DNA of 64,000 bases from Methylococcales bacterium (lineage in GTDB: Bacteria; Pseudomonadota; Gammaproteobacteria; Methylococcales; Methylomonadaceae). A program made the translations under genes and the position numbers. The notes beneath the pieces were generated by a model. That model was given only the letters and a program-made list of their open reading frames with translations, was not told where the DNA came from and did no database searches. Within the stretch, counting starts at the first letter, position 1, and the number at the start of each line of letters is the position of its first letter. The stretch covers positions 62,001-126,000 of the forward strand of contig JAPLRZ010000048.1 in NCBI GenBank assembly GCA_026398895.1, given 5' to 3'. Positions 48,859 through 58,708 of this stretch are shown piece after piece.

Positions 48859-51222
48859 TTAATAAACATTCAAACAGATTTCCCGAATTTCCTTTAATTC
48901 CAACGCAATTTCACGGCGCAAACGAAAATCGCGTTTAGAATGGGCAATGCTATAAGGAATATTAGGATTTTTTTCATATTTAACGGCGGTGCGAATAATG
49001 CCTATCCATTGTCTGTCATTGTCTTCCATTTCTTTAAAACGATGACGAATGCGCTCTAATTCTTGGTTGCAATAAGTAATAAAACCAGCCGCATAAAACA
49101 CGCTGTTTTTTAGATAATCTTCTAGGGCGGCTAAGTCACCGTTTATTTCTGCCACTACTGCATCAAAGCTATTAGGTTCGGGAGCTTTTTCTTGTTCTTC
49201 TGGGACTTTTTTGGTGATAGTGACCATTTCAGGCACGATAGCGGCGACCATTTCTTGCGCAGTGGTGGCTTTGGCAGCTCTGCTTTTACCTACTGTCACC
49301 ACCGATTGATTATGCAGTTTTTCCCATAAACCATAACGCAAATAATGCGTCAAACCGCCTTCTTGTTTGGCTTTATCAGTACCTTGATAAAAAGCTTCTA
49401 AGGTTTTAATTTCAGCGGCACGTTCACTGAGTAAACGTTCCCGCGCTTGTAGGGGTTTGGCAATAAAGGCTTCTACTGCGACACGGCTAAAACGTAAAAA
49501 TAACACCTGAAATCCGTGGCGAATTCGTGCTTGCTCCAAGCTTTCATCGGCATGAGAATGTAATAATGTTTTACGCACATCATCGCTATTCCATAATAAT
49601 GCCTGAGTTTTCTGCACGATTTGATCGATTAACGCTTGTAAGGCTTGCGCTAATTGGTCGGTCATTTCAGTTTCAAATTTTTTCTGAATTTCTCGAAACA
49701 ATTCTTCACGAATTTTATAATTGCCTTCGCGCGGATCAGGCATAGAGATTGCGCCGCCTGCGGTATAAATACGTTTCAGCTCATCGGGTTGGGCAGTGAT
49801 TAGCTGGCTAAGTAGCGATTCAATTTTGCTGTCATAAGCAGCGCGTAAAGCAGCGAGTTCTTGATGCTCAGAACCGATCGCATCGGCTTCTTTACGTCCT
49901 TGAATCACTTCCGCATACCAGACATCAAAATCTTTTTTGATGCGTTGCCATTCCCTGCCCCACCATTGATTAAATTCTTTACCGATTAAATCATCTTCTT
50001 GGACATCCCCGTCAACGACTGCACCGTAAATAGGTTCTAGCTTGGTTAATATATCGCCAGCGATTTGCCGTATATTATTGACCATTGCATCACAGCGTTT
50101 TTCTAACACCATCGCCCGTTCGTGATCGATGTAATGATTCACCGCTTCTTTTAGTTGTGGTATGCCATCAGTAATACCGAGTTTTTTCATTTTGCCTTTA
50201 TCATCAGCACTTTTAGTTCTTCGGAGCGTGTCTTCTGACGGTATGCCAAATTCAACTAAATGCGACCTAGCGCACACGGGCAGTAAACGACGTTCAGGCA
50301 CAGTCGGCCAATAGTTACGATGTTTGGCGAGCGTGTCTTTAAAATCAATTTGATCGTCTAAGGCATCGGCTTGAGTCAGTACCACAAACACTTTATCAGC
50401 GACGCGAATACTGGGATCTTCCTCATCGGCAATCACCAACATTTCTTTTTCAGGTCCCGTAATAGACGGCTGTTTCATTTCTTTGGCGTAAATAATCGCA
50501 TCGCAATGTTTAAGCCGTTCAATAGCTTGTTCAGCGTGCATTAAAATTCCCGAATTAAATCCTGGAACATCATGAAAAATAATGTCTCTGTCACTTCTTA
50601 GCCGTACCGTTTTTACCTGAATACGTTTGATAGCTAGAGATTGAGCGCGGTTTTTAAAAATAGCCGCTTGAAGTTGCTCATTGATTTCACTTATATCGAT
50701 AAAACTTTGGCTATAGCCTTCGGTTTGCTTGGTAAACTCATAAATAGCGTTAAGGTTTTTTTCCGTGTCATCAAGATCCTCTTGAATTTCTTTGCGCTCA
50801 CGTTCACCCAATAAGCCCAATAAAGCGTTACTGCGTTGTTGTTGCAAATCATTGATTTCATCTTTGCTGTAATATTGAATCCGCAACAGTTGATCTTGTT
50901 CCGTTTGTGCTGACCAAATTTCAGTGCTGGTAAAAGTACAACGTTCACGCGCTGAGGGCAGAATTTCTTGCCCTAACCACGCATTTAATAATGCACTTTT
51001 ACCCGCTTTTTCTAAACCAATAACCGCGACTTCAAAACGATTAGCGTGTAAGCGTTCCAATTGCCGATTGAGCCGTGGGCGTTCATTATTGAGTTTTCGC
51101 AGCACTTCAGGAGCAATGTCTACGCCTGTTTTATTACTGAGCGTCACTAATTTATCGGCTAATACCGCCGTTTTTTCTAAGCGTACCAATTGTTGTTGGC
51201 AAGTTTCTAACCAAGTTGTCAT
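48859..51222 (-). CDS. Bacterial dynamin-like GTPase
   Basis: 787 residues from ATG 51222 (MTTWLETCQQQLVRLEKTAV); earlier in-frame codons run into the promoter region. GTPase motifs: G1 GLEKAGKSAL, G2 region CTFTSTE, G3 DVPGFNSG, G4 TQAD. Long helical stalk parts follow (~300-790). No clear membrane helix; a hydrophobic stretch VFYAAGFITYC near the end may touch membranes. Dynamin-like proteins reshape membranes and, in some cases, protect against phage or stress. Single gene, no second DLP partner nearby. Confidence 0.88.
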   Translation of the reverse strand: MTTWLETCQQQLVRLEKTAVLADKLVTLSNKTGVDIAPEVLRKLNNERPRLNRQLERLHANRFEVAVIGLEKAGKSALLNAWLGQEILPSARERCTFTSTEIWSAQTEQDQLLRIQYYSKDEINDLQQQRSNALLGLLGERERKEIQEDLDDTEKNLNAIYEFTKQTEGYSQSFIDISEINEQLQAAIFKNRAQSLAIKRIQVKTVRLRSDRDIIFHDVPGFNSGILMHAEQAIERLKHCDAIIYAKEMKQPSITGPEKEMLVIADEEDPSIRVADKVFVVLTQADALDDQIDFKDTLAKHRNYWPTVPERRLLPVCARSHLVEFGIPSEDTLRRTKSADDKGKMKKLGITDGIPQLKEAVNHYIDHERAMVLEKRCDAMVNNIRQIAGDILTKLEPIYGAVVDGDVQEDDLIGKEFNQWWGREWQRIKKDFDVWYAEVIQGRKEADAIGSEHQELAALRAAYDSKIESLLSQLITAQPDELKRIYTAGGAISMPDPREGNYKIREELFREIQKKFETEMTDQLAQALQALIDQIVQKTQALLWNSDDVRKTLLHSHADESLEQARIRHGFQVLFLRFSRVAVEAFIAKPLQARERLLSERAAEIKTLEAFYQGTDKAKQEGGLTHYLRYGLWEKLHNQSVVTVGKSRAAKATTAQEMVAAIVPEMVTITKKVPEEQEKAPEPNSFDAVVAEINGDLAALEDYLKNSVFYAAGFITYCNQELERIRHRFKEMEDNDRQWIGIIRTAVKYEKNPNIPYSIAHSKRDFRLRREIALELKEIREICLNVY

Positions 51223-51308
51223 AAATGTTCCAGTGTTGTAGGGCGTTGCCTTAAATTCGGCGTACAAACCTAGGTTTGCATTCCTGTTAGGATTCGTTTG
51301 ATTAGCGG

Positions 51309-51732
51309 CTATTTTATCGCAATAAGTTCTAATCTATATAAAGAAACAGTAACCTAGCTAATTTGAATAACAGGCATTATGTCAGTGTAATTGATTATAT
51401 CGCCTTGCAACAATGTAACGTGAAAGCCGCCATAAATTCTTCGCTGGAATCGAAAAGAAAATGACACATTGCAAGGTAAGTTGCTTCTGTATTTGGTGTT
51501 GCGCCACTGAGTCCACGTTTGACTGATAAGTAGTTAAGCATAACTATCAGGCATAACTAGAAGCTTAACCTTGTTCCAAATACCAGAAAACTTTTGTTCA
51601 TCTACTTACGCCTTTATAGCCTGAATGTTCGCCTAATAGTTTGCTTGCTAACGGTATATACTGGTTGAGGTAATAATCGAAATCGAAGCGGGCGGTTTTA
51701 GTGTTGGGATATAGAATGCTGATTTTTATCAT
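51309..51732 (-). pseudogene. EthD-family protein, broken
   Basis: Starts MIKISILYPNTKTARFDFDY and YLNQYIPLASKLLGEHSGYK, then a stop; after about 90 foreign bases with an inverted repeat (TTAAGC...GCTTAA), the rest resumes as RGLSGATPNTEATYLAMCHF then LFDSSEEFMAAF, and after a frameshift ends GDIINYTDIMPVIQIS with a stop. All three pieces fit one EthD-fold protein of ~100 residues. So it is inactivated by insertion, frameshift and nonsense changes. Confidence 0.8.
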
Positions 51733-51767
51733 GGTGGTTTCGTTGGTGGGGAATAGTCGGTTAATGC

Positions 51768-52358
51768 TTAGTTTATCACTTCAATATCGGGCAAATTTTT
51801 AAACACTTGTTCGACCGTGTCGTATTGCGTTAATGCGTTGATGACGACAGCTAACGGTTCTGTGCAAATCTCAGGAAAATCTCTTTCCAATTTATCGCTG
51901 ATAGGAAAAGCCAATTTTTCAACAGGCGGCACAAACTCCGCATTCACTCCCGCTTTATTGCCGCGAGCATCCATGCGATACCAGCCATAATCCTTGAGAT
52001 AAACCGCGTTCAAACCGTGCAGACAGTAAGGTGGCGCGTCGTTGGCAATGGTTAAGCGTTGATAACACAGCCCTGCGGGAATGGCGTTGGCTCTTAACAG
52101 CGCGGCTAACAAATGGCTTTTGGCATAACAATAACCTGTGCCGTGCATCAAGACCTCTGAGGCTTTGCAGGTCAAAGGATTCAGGCGGTAATCCCAACTG
52201 TGTTTAATGTGGTCGCGGACAAACTCAAAACAGCATTTGGCGATTGTTTCATCATTTTGGCAACCGTTGGCAAGTTCCGCCGCTTTTGCGATGATTAAAG
52301 GATGTTGACAATCAATGTATTCACTGTGGGCGAGATAGTGTTTTAGCTTTGTTTTCAT
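51768..52358 (-). CDS. Transglutaminase-like cysteine protease-fold protein
   Basis: 196 residues. The Cys-His-Asp triad is visible: GTGYCYAKSHLLAALLR, CLHGLNAVYL, RMDARGNK. An upstream domain has FVRDHIKHSWDYR. Bacterial members are often amide hydrolases of unknown substrate. It overlaps the GFA-family gene by four bases. Confidence 0.88.
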   Translation of the reverse strand: MKTKLKHYLAHSEYIDCQHPLIIAKAAELANGCQNDETIAKCCFEFVRDHIKHSWDYRLNPLTCKASEVLMHGTGYCYAKSHLLAALLRANAIPAGLCYQRLTIANDAPPYCLHGLNAVYLKDYGWYRMDARGNKAGVNAEFVPPVEKLAFPISDKLERDFPEICTEPLAVVINALTQYDTVEQVFKNLPDIEVIN

Positions 52359-52753
52359 TTTTGATTAGGTTGCCATTCTGAATAAGTGGGTAGGTTTTCA
52401 TAATTTAGCCACGGCACATCGTGGGATGTCCAGATATGTTGTTGTGCTGTAATGTGGGGGTCTTCATCCAAGGTTGCCACGCGGACAATAACGTGCGGCA
52501 GATTTTCGCGTTCTGCCATTAAATGCGAGCCGCACACAGAGCAAAAATGGCGTAATTTGCCTTGTGATGATTCAAAAGCGGAGAGCTTTTCTGCACCGCT
52601 TAACCAGCGAAAATGCTCACGCATCACACCCGCCGTGCTGGCAAAGGACGCGGCATGGGCTTTGCGGCAGGTCTGGCAATGACAATGCGTAATGGGCATA
52701 TCTATACTGTCGATTTCGTATTCAATTGCACCACATAAACAACTGCCTTTCAT
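52355..52753 (-). CDS. GFA/CENP-V-family zinc protein
   Basis: 132 residues. Zinc cysteines: SCLCGAIEYE, THCHCQTCRKAHA, and FCSVCGSHL. The family includes glutathione-dependent formaldehyde-activating enzymes, though most members have unproven activity. RVATLDEDP and HIWTSHDVPW are shared marks. Translationally coupled with the transglutaminase-like gene. Confidence 0.9.
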   Translation of the reverse strand: MKGSCLCGAIEYEIDSIDMPITHCHCQTCRKAHAASFASTAGVMREHFRWLSGAEKLSAFESSQGKLRHFCSVCGSHLMAERENLPHVIVRVATLDEDPHITAQQHIWTSHDVPWLNYENLPTYSEWQPNQK

Positions 52754-52863
52754 TTTATTTGCCTCGTTTAAACAATAACTATGCGCCCAATAAACCCATC
52801 ATGAAAAAATACGGCACTACATAATAAGGTTTCCATCGGTTTTCCTTGGCAAAAGAAGACAGT

Positions 52864-53367
52864 TTACTGCCTAAAGGCTTTTATTAACGTATGGATTTTT
52901 TCTGCTAGTGAATGCACGGATTTTTGGCTGACTTTTTCAGCAGAGCCTTTCAATTCAACCATTAGATTTCCAATCCGTTGCCGTTTTTTTACATCAATTA
53001 CATTCACAATCAGATGCGAATACAAGAAACTCGGTTTTCTGTGTTTGCTTACAATAATCCAGTCGGCGTTAAACTTTTGCCCTAAATCCGCGCTGCTATC
53101 ATCATGTTGCAACAGATATTCGACTCCAGCATTGGCATTTTTTTGAGCCTGCGGACTGATAGAAACAATTTCGTAATCACCGATTTGTTGCAACTCTTTT
53201 TCCAGCAACGGTTTAAATGAGGCGGTGCGAGCTAATTCAGCGGGTATGTTGGGCAATTCCGTCATGTCATTGAGTTCAAAGTCCAGAACTGCAATGCGTT
53301 GACTGGCAAAAACGCTACTGGAAAAAAACAGCGATAACAGCAAAAAAGTTTTGCAAGGTTTTAACAT
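52864..53367 (-). CDS. Exported DUF2380/DUF3280-like protein
   Basis: 167 residues. Signal peptide (FLLLSLFFSSSVFA) then RIAVLDFELNDMTELP, ADWIIVSKHRKPSFLYSHLI and NVIDVKKRQRIG. This resembles proteins of DUF2380/DUF3280, likely periplasmic, role unknown. It overlaps the SRPBCC gene by seven bases, so the two are coupled. Confidence 0.75.
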   Translation of the reverse strand: MLKPCKTFLLLSLFFSSSVFASQRIAVLDFELNDMTELPNIPAELARTASFKPLLEKELQQIGDYEIVSISPQAQKNANAGVEYLLQHDDSSADLGQKFNADWIIVSKHRKPSFLYSHLIVNVIDVKKRQRIGNLMVELKGSAEKVSQKSVHSLAEKIHTLIKAFRQ

Positions 53368-53804
53368 GACGATGCTCCAAGCCGTTGTAGGTCTTTTTCC
53401 ATGCCTTCAAGTCCTGCGCTGATAGCGTCATGGACTAAGTCTGCAACCGCTGCCGCGTCTTCAGGTTTGGATTCAAACTCAATCGTCCAGACCACAATGC
53501 CTAAGCCATCATAAGAGCTAAATACTTCGACTGTGCCTTGGTAATAGCTCACAGGAAAAGGTGAGACAGGGCGTAGATAAACCAAGCGTCTGTTGGCATC
53601 ATCAATTTCTTCAATCGTGTCTTTTATGTCGCCACCGCCATTGGTTATCGTCATATAACGCAACGCACCTTGCCCTTCGCCTTCTACGCGACAGCTTTCA
53701 ATAATGGGAAACCAGACATCGAGTCTGCCTATGTTGCGTATGGCTTGCCAAACTACATCAGCGGGAACGTTCAGTTTTTTGGTAATGGGTTTTTTATTGG
53801 TCAT
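53361..53804 (-). CDS. SRPBCC (polyketide cyclase-like) protein
   Basis: 147 residues with the START-like helix-grip fold: ADVVWQAIRNIGRLDVWFP, RVEGEGQGALRYMTI, IEEIDDANRRLVYL and the long C-terminal helix. Such domains bind hydrophobic ligands. Coupled with the DUF2380-like gene. Confidence 0.8.
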   Translation of the reverse strand: MTNKKPITKKLNVPADVVWQAIRNIGRLDVWFPIIESCRVEGEGQGALRYMTITNGGGDIKDTIEEIDDANRRLVYLRPVSPFPVSYYQGTVEVFSSYDGLGIVVWTIEFESKPEDAAAVADLVHDAISAGLEGMEKDLQRLGASSC

Positions 53805-53895
53805 GGCTTTTTTCCTCGTGAGCTTTCATGATGTGTGCAACCTAATTTAGCACCGCCAGCACAGGCTTGTATTGGAAAAAAGCGACAGATAGTGA

Positions 53896-53952
53896 GGAGT
53901 AAAATAGCTTTAGCTATTTTTTACACGCCAATAGCTGAAGCTATTGGACTCC
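53896..53952. repeat. GGAGT...ACTCC double-hairpin repeat
   Basis: GGAGT, then AAAATAGCTTTAGCTATTTT (perfect palindrome), then CCAATAGCTGAAGCTATTGG (near-perfect), then ACTCC. Closest relative is 31310-31364. Confidence 0.75.
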
Positions 53953-53959
53953 AGCTTAC

Positions 53960-54283
53960 TTACTGCGTGACTTTGGCTAAATTCAACAAGCCAGAAAATT
54001 GAATGGTTTTTGACGTTTCAATTTGAGGATAAAGTGTGTCGGGTGACAAGCCATAAAGGGCTTGGAAGTCGTTAATCAAATGACTTTGGTCGTAGTAACC
54101 TGTGAAATGGGCAACATCCGCCCAACTGGAGAGCGTTTGTCGTTGGAATAGCGCATTGCGCAAACGGACGATGTGGGCATATTTTTTCGGCGTTGTGCCG
54201 ATATGAAGCTGAAAGCGGCGTTCCAATGTTCGTTTGCTTAAACCCAATTTTTGGGCGAGCATCACAATTGAGTCAGTTCCGTT
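53960..54283 (-). pseudogene. AraC-type regulator, C-terminal DNA-binding domain only
   Basis: About 100 residues: DSIVMLAQKLGLSKRTLERR, FTGYYDQSHLINDFQALYG. This is only the two-HTH DNA-binding part; the sensor half is missing and the frame upstream runs into the end of hrcA with no start. It is truncated by rearrangement, though an internal ATG could make a short protein. Confidence 0.75.
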
Positions 54284-54291
54284 AGAGAGAT

Positions 54292-55338
54292 TTACAATGA
54301 CTGTTTAGGATTTAAGGCTACGCCTAATAATTTTGCTGTGACATCCACAAAGGGAATAATCTTTTGATATGCCATGCGGGTAGGACCAATTACCCCTAAT
54401 ACCCCCACTACTTCGTCACTAATTGAATAGGAGGAAGTGACTAAGCTACATTGATCAAAGGCATGATAGCCAGATTCTTTGCCGATAAAAATCTGCACAC
54501 CGTCGGCTTTCATGCAGTGGTCTAGCAAGTGAATCACGCCTTGTTTTTGGCTAAAGGCTTCAAACAGGGTTTTTAAATGCTCTCTATCCGACAATTCCGA
54601 AAAGTCCATTAAATTGGTTTCGCCTGTTAGTACATAATCGTCTTTTTCTGGGTTTTGATGAAATGCCAGTCGCGCTATGTTGATAGCATCGAGCATTCCT
54701 TGATTCATGCGTTCTTGAGCGTCTTGCAGTTCTTTAAAAACCGCCTCGCGTACCGACATCAAGCTAAAACCGCAGTAAATGGAATTGAGGTAATTGGCAG
54801 CTTGTTGTAATTCAGCCGCACTGAAAACTTTATCGGTATGAATAATTTTGTTATGTACTTCCTGTTCATTAGTGACAAAAATCACTAATACGCGAGTATG
54901 CGATAAGGGTAAAAACTCGATATGGCGCAAGCACACTGAGTCTCTACGCGGCAGGGTAACAACGCCAGCCATTTGGGTTAAGTCCGCTAGTAAGCGTGAT
55001 GCTGCACCAATGACATCGGCATTATCATCGGCTGACAAGCCTTCATGTAAACGGTTTAACTCTTGGGCGTTTAGTGCTTTAACGGTCAATAAATTATCGA
55101 CGAATAGCCGATAACCTTTCACGGTTGGCACACGCCCTGCTGAGGTATGCGGGGAATGAATAAGTCCTTGCTGCTCCAAATCTGCCATGACATTGCGAAT
55201 AGTGGCAGGACTCAAATTCAGCTCTGAATCTTTTGCTAAGATTTTTGAACCAACGGGTTGACCGTCACTGATATATCGCTCAACCAATGCTTTCAATAAT
55301 TGTAGTGATCTATCACTCAAAATTTGCGTCTTGCTCAC
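54292..55338 (-). CDS. hrcA: Heat-inducible transcription repressor HrcA
   Basis: 348 residues. N-terminal winged helix (LLKALVERYISDGQPVGSKI, LSPATIRNVMADLEQQGL, SAGRVPTVKGYRLFVD), GAF-like middle, inserted dimerisation domain, and C-terminal GVLGVIGPTRMAYQKIIPFV. It represses groESL/dnaK operons at CIRCE sites. The grpE-dnaK genes that often follow are not here; a broken AraC gene is. Confidence 0.96.
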   Translation of the reverse strand: MSKTQILSDRSLQLLKALVERYISDGQPVGSKILAKDSELNLSPATIRNVMADLEQQGLIHSPHTSAGRVPTVKGYRLFVDNLLTVKALNAQELNRLHEGLSADDNADVIGAASRLLADLTQMAGVVTLPRRDSVCLRHIEFLPLSHTRVLVIFVTNEQEVHNKIIHTDKVFSAAELQQAANYLNSIYCGFSLMSVREAVFKELQDAQERMNQGMLDAINIARLAFHQNPEKDDYVLTGETNLMDFSELSDREHLKTLFEAFSQKQGVIHLLDHCMKADGVQIFIGKESGYHAFDQCSLVTSSYSISDEVVGVLGVIGPTRMAYQKIIPFVDVTAKLLGVALNPKQSL

Positions 55339-55367
55339 ACTAACCTCTAAAACCAGTACGGTACGCT

Positions 55368-55916
55368 TTAAAATGCGGGTTTATGCTCTAAGGCATCATA
55401 ACGGGCAATACTAGAAAGGATCTCTTCACAGGCTTCGTCTAATCCACACCAACCTTCAACTTTCACCCATTTACCTTTTTCTAGGTCTTTGTAATGTTCA
55501 AAGAAATGGGAGATTTTAGCCAAACGACCTTCAGAAATATTTTGATAGGTTTCTATTCGGTCAAACGCTGAAGTCAGTTGCGTGACAGGGACGGCTAACA
55601 CCTTATTATCTACTCCCGCTTCATCAACCATTTTCAACATTCCGATAGGACGGCAACGTACCACGCAACCCCCTAATACGGGGTCTGGAGTCAGCACTAA
55701 TACATCAACAGGATCTCCGTCACCTGACAGGCTATGCGGAATATAACCATAATTGGTTGGGTATTGCATAGCCGTTCCCATGAAGCGATCAACGGTCAAC
55801 GCGCCTGTGTCTTTGTCCATTTCATATTTGACGGGGTAACTAAACGCAGGGATTTCAATAACAACATTAATATCCAGTGGTACGTCTCGTCCAGACGAAA
55901 CTCGTATTTGCGGCAT
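55368..55916 (-). CDS. ppa: Inorganic pyrophosphatase
   Basis: 182 residues. Family I soluble enzyme: [40 protein letters not shown] (metal aspartates), VDNKVLAVP, and [16 protein letters not shown]. Hydrolyses PPi in the cytosol. Confidence 0.96.
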   Translation of the reverse strand: MPQIRVSSGRDVPLDINVVIEIPAFSYPVKYEMDKDTGALTVDRFMGTAMQYPTNYGYIPHSLSGDGDPVDVLVLTPDPVLGGCVVRCRPIGMLKMVDEAGVDNKVLAVPVTQLTSAFDRIETYQNISEGRLAKISHFFEHYKDLEKGKWVKVEGWCGLDEACEEILSSIARYDALEHKPAF

Positions 55917-55993
55917 AACAGTCTCTTTAGTGAATGATAGAATGGCGGCATTATAGCAGTTGTTAGTCGTTAAACTTGAGAGGAATACCCGAT

Positions 55994-56815
55994 ATGCAAG
56001 GAATCACCGAAAAAATGCGCACTCAACTGAGTAGCCCTGTTCAGTATCAATTAATGTTAAATGATGAAAGTATCGATCTTAATCCATACTTAGGCAAAAC
56101 CATTAAACTACGCTTTACAGGACATATTGCCTGCGTTCATTGTCATAAACCAATTAAAAAAACCTACAATCAAGGCTATTGTTACCCTTGTTTTATTAGC
56201 CTAGCACAATGTGATCTGTGTATTCTGAAACCCGAAACCTGCCACTATCATAAGGGAACGTGTCGAGAACCAGCATGGGGTGAAACTTTCTGTTTTCAAC
56301 CCCACCTTGTGTATCTTGCCAATTCCAGCGGAATTAAAGTTGGCATTACCCGACAAACGCAAATCCCAACTCGTTGGATAGATCAAGGCGCGGTGCAAGC
56401 GTTGCCTATTTTTAGAGTTACTTCACGTTATCTGGCAGGGTTGATTGAAGTGGTACTGGCTAAACACGTTAGCGATAAAACCAGTTGGCAAAAAATGCTG
56501 AAAGCCCAGCCTGAATTTATCGATTTAGTCGCACAACGTGATTCATTACTGGCATTGTGTGAGGCAGAGCTAACGCAGATTCGACAACAATTTGCGGCTG
56601 ACGCGCTGGAATTGTTATCCAATGAGCAGATAGTTGATATAAAGTTTCCGATAATCCACTATCCCAACAAACTAAAATCATTTAACTTTGACCAACAGCG
56701 TGAAGTCTCAGGCGTGTTGCAAGGCATAAAAGGGCAGTATTTATTATTAGACACTGGTGTGTTGAATATCCGTAAATTTACGGGCTATGAATTGGAGTTT
56801 TTGGGTGGTGATTAA
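55994..56815 (+). CDS. DUF2797 protein
   Basis: 273 residues from ATG 55994, with GAGAGGA placed just upstream; the TTG at 55976 is less likely. Cysteine-rich N-terminal zinc region ([31 protein letters not shown]), then GIY-YIG-like [19 protein letters not shown]. Function is unknown; the second part suggests a nuclease-like fold. Runs divergently from ppa. Confidence 0.85.
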   Translation: MQGITEKMRTQLSSPVQYQLMLNDESIDLNPYLGKTIKLRFTGHIACVHCHKPIKKTYNQGYCYPCFISLAQCDLCILKPETCHYHKGTCREPAWGETFCFQPHLVYLANSSGIKVGITRQTQIPTRWIDQGAVQALPIFRVTSRYLAGLIEVVLAKHVSDKTSWQKMLKAQPEFIDLVAQRDSLLALCEAELTQIRQQFAADALELLSNEQIVDIKFPIIHYPNKLKSFNFDQQREVSGVLQGIKGQYLLLDTGVLNIRKFTGYELEFLGGD

Positions 56816-56843
56816 AAGGTTGTCCTAAATATTTAAGTTGAGA

Positions 56844-56935
56844 ATTGACCATTCACCCTGATTCTTCGACAGGCTCAGAACTAAAGGCAAGTCGAAGCCT
56901 GTCATGAGCTTGTCGAGTGGGGGTGAACGGTCAAT
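56844..56935. repeat. Palindromic repeat between DUF2797 and fumarase genes
   Basis: ATTGACCATTCACCC at the left is reversed with one change at 56921-56935. Inside, TTCGACAGGCTCAG and a reversed partner (CGAAGCCTGTC) form the common TTCGACAGGCT type palindrome. It lies between convergent genes. Confidence 0.6.
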
Positions 56936-56942
56936 CCGTTTA

Positions 56943-58460
56943 TTATTCGATAAGCACAGGAATTTTACCGATTTTTTGTTGCCAGATTTTGGGTGCAATC
57001 AAATGAATTGATTCACCTTTTGTATCAACAGCAACGGTGACAGGCATATCCTCAATCACAAATTCGTGTATCGCTTCCATGCCTAAATCAGCAAACGCGA
57101 CGATTCTGGATTTACGAATAGCTTTTGAAACCAGATATGCTGCACCACCCACCGCCATTAAATAAATGGCTTGGTGTTTTTTAATGGCGGTAATGGCTTC
57201 TGCACCACGCTCGGATTTACCTATCATGCCGATTAGCCCTGTTTTTGCTAGCATGGTTTCAGTGAATTTATCCATGCGTGTAGCAGTAGTCGGCCCTGCT
57301 GGACCAACAACTTCATCACGCACAGGATCAACAGGCCCAACGTAATAAATAAATTTATTGGTGAAATCCACAGGCAATGGTTCACCGCGTTCGATTAAAT
57401 CACACAAGCGTTTATGTGCAGCATCCCGTCCTGTCAGCATCGTGCCGCTGAGTAACAAGGTTTCTCCGAGTTTCCACGTTGCCATCTCTGCTTTAGTCAC
57501 AGTGTCGAGATTAACACGCCGCGCCGTTGCCCCTGCTGCCCACGTTATTTTGGGCCAATCTTCTAAATGGGGTGGGGTAAATTCTGCCGCGCCTGAACCA
57601 TCAAGCACAAAATGGGTATGACGAGTTGCCGCACAATTAGGAATAATCGCCACGGGTTTATTCGCCGCATGAGTCGGATAATCTTTGATTTTAATATCCA
57701 GCACAGTAGTGAGTCCGCCTAGCCCTTGTGCGCCTATGCCTAATGCGTTGACTTTTTCATACAATTCTAAACGCAATTCTTCTAGTGCATTATTCGCACC
57801 TCTGGCAATCAGTTCTTGTATATCGATGGATTCCATACAGGCTTGTTTTGCCAATAACATGGCTTTTTCTGCCGTGCCACCGATGCCTATCCCTAAAATT
57901 CCAGGTGGACACCAGCCCGCACCCATCGTGGGAACAGTTTTTAAAACCCAATCAACAATGTTGTCCGACGGATTAAGCATGACAAATTTTGATTTCGCCT
58001 CAGAACCGCCGCCTTTTGCCGCGATTTCGACTTCTACGGTGTCGCCCAATACCAATTCAGTATGAACAATGGCGGGGGTGTTGTCGCCTGTATTGATGCG
58101 TTTACCTGCGGGGTCTGATAATACCGAGGCGCGGAGAACGTTATCAGGATGACTGTAAGCACGCCTAACGCCTTCATTGACCATATCGAGAATGCTCAGC
58201 GTACTTGCCCACTGAACGCTCATGCCAATTTTTAAAAACACCACCACGATGCCTGTATCTTGGCAAATCGGTCTATGCCCTTCAGCACATAAACGGGAGT
58301 TGATAAGAATTTGCGCGATTGCATCTTTCGCGGCGGGACTTTGTTCTTTTTCGTAAGCCGCGTTAAGGGCTTGAATAAAGTCTAACGGATGATAGTAAGA
58401 AATGTATTGCAGAGAATCGGCAATACTTTGGATAAAGTCTTCTTGGCGTATAAGTGTCAT
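56943..58460 (-). CDS. Class I fumarate hydratase
   Basis: 505 residues, single-chain 4Fe-4S type (FumA/FumB-like, alpha and beta parts fused). Cluster cysteines appear in RPICQDTG, GWCPPGILG and IPNCAATRH. The C-terminal part has YYVGPVDPVRDEVVGPAGPT and MAVGGAAYLVSKAIR. It hydrates fumarate to malate in the TCA cycle. Oxygen-sensitive cluster type. HicAB lies upstream on the same strand. Confidence 0.94.
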   Translation of the reverse strand: MTLIRQEDFIQSIADSLQYISYYHPLDFIQALNAAYEKEQSPAAKDAIAQILINSRLCAEGHRPICQDTGIVVVFLKIGMSVQWASTLSILDMVNEGVRRAYSHPDNVLRASVLSDPAGKRINTGDNTPAIVHTELVLGDTVEVEIAAKGGGSEAKSKFVMLNPSDNIVDWVLKTVPTMGAGWCPPGILGIGIGGTAEKAMLLAKQACMESIDIQELIARGANNALEELRLELYEKVNALGIGAQGLGGLTTVLDIKIKDYPTHAANKPVAIIPNCAATRHTHFVLDGSGAAEFTPPHLEDWPKITWAAGATARRVNLDTVTKAEMATWKLGETLLLSGTMLTGRDAAHKRLCDLIERGEPLPVDFTNKFIYYVGPVDPVRDEVVGPAGPTTATRMDKFTETMLAKTGLIGMIGKSERGAEAITAIKKHQAIYLMAVGGAAYLVSKAIRKSRIVAFADLGMEAIHEFVIEDMPVTVAVDTKGESIHLIAPKIWQQKIGKIPVLIE

Positions 58461-58489
58461 GGTATCTCTCTCATAGGTTGGGTTATCAA

Positions 58490-58708
58490 TTATTTCATTG
58501 CATTAATAAATTCATCAACAGAAATACCCGCTTGTTTGAGCAAACCCGATAAAGTACCCGTGTTAAGTTCACGATGATTAGGTACAACACAACCCTGAGA
58601 ACCACGGCGGAGCATAATATGACTGCCACGTTGACGAATCACTACAAAGCCAAGCAATTGCAAAATTCGAATTGCCTCTGCACCAGAAATAATTGGCAAG
58701 CTAGGCAT
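58490..58708 (-). CDS. hicA: HicA-family mRNA interferase toxin
   Basis: 72 residues: IISGAEAIRILQLLGFVVIR, then QRGSHIMLRRG with the catalytic His, and VVPNHRELNTGTLSGLLKQA. The G-H-RRG and VPNH marks are the HicA double-stranded-RNA-binding-like fold. It overlaps hicB by eight bases. Confidence 0.93.
   Translation of the reverse strand: MPSLPIISGAEAIRILQLLGFVVIRQRGSHIMLRRGSQGCVVPNHRELNTGTLSGLLKQAGISVDEFINAMK

Noticed and set aside
57685-58065. 126-codon plus-strand ORF
   Set aside because: Shadow of the fumarase gene.
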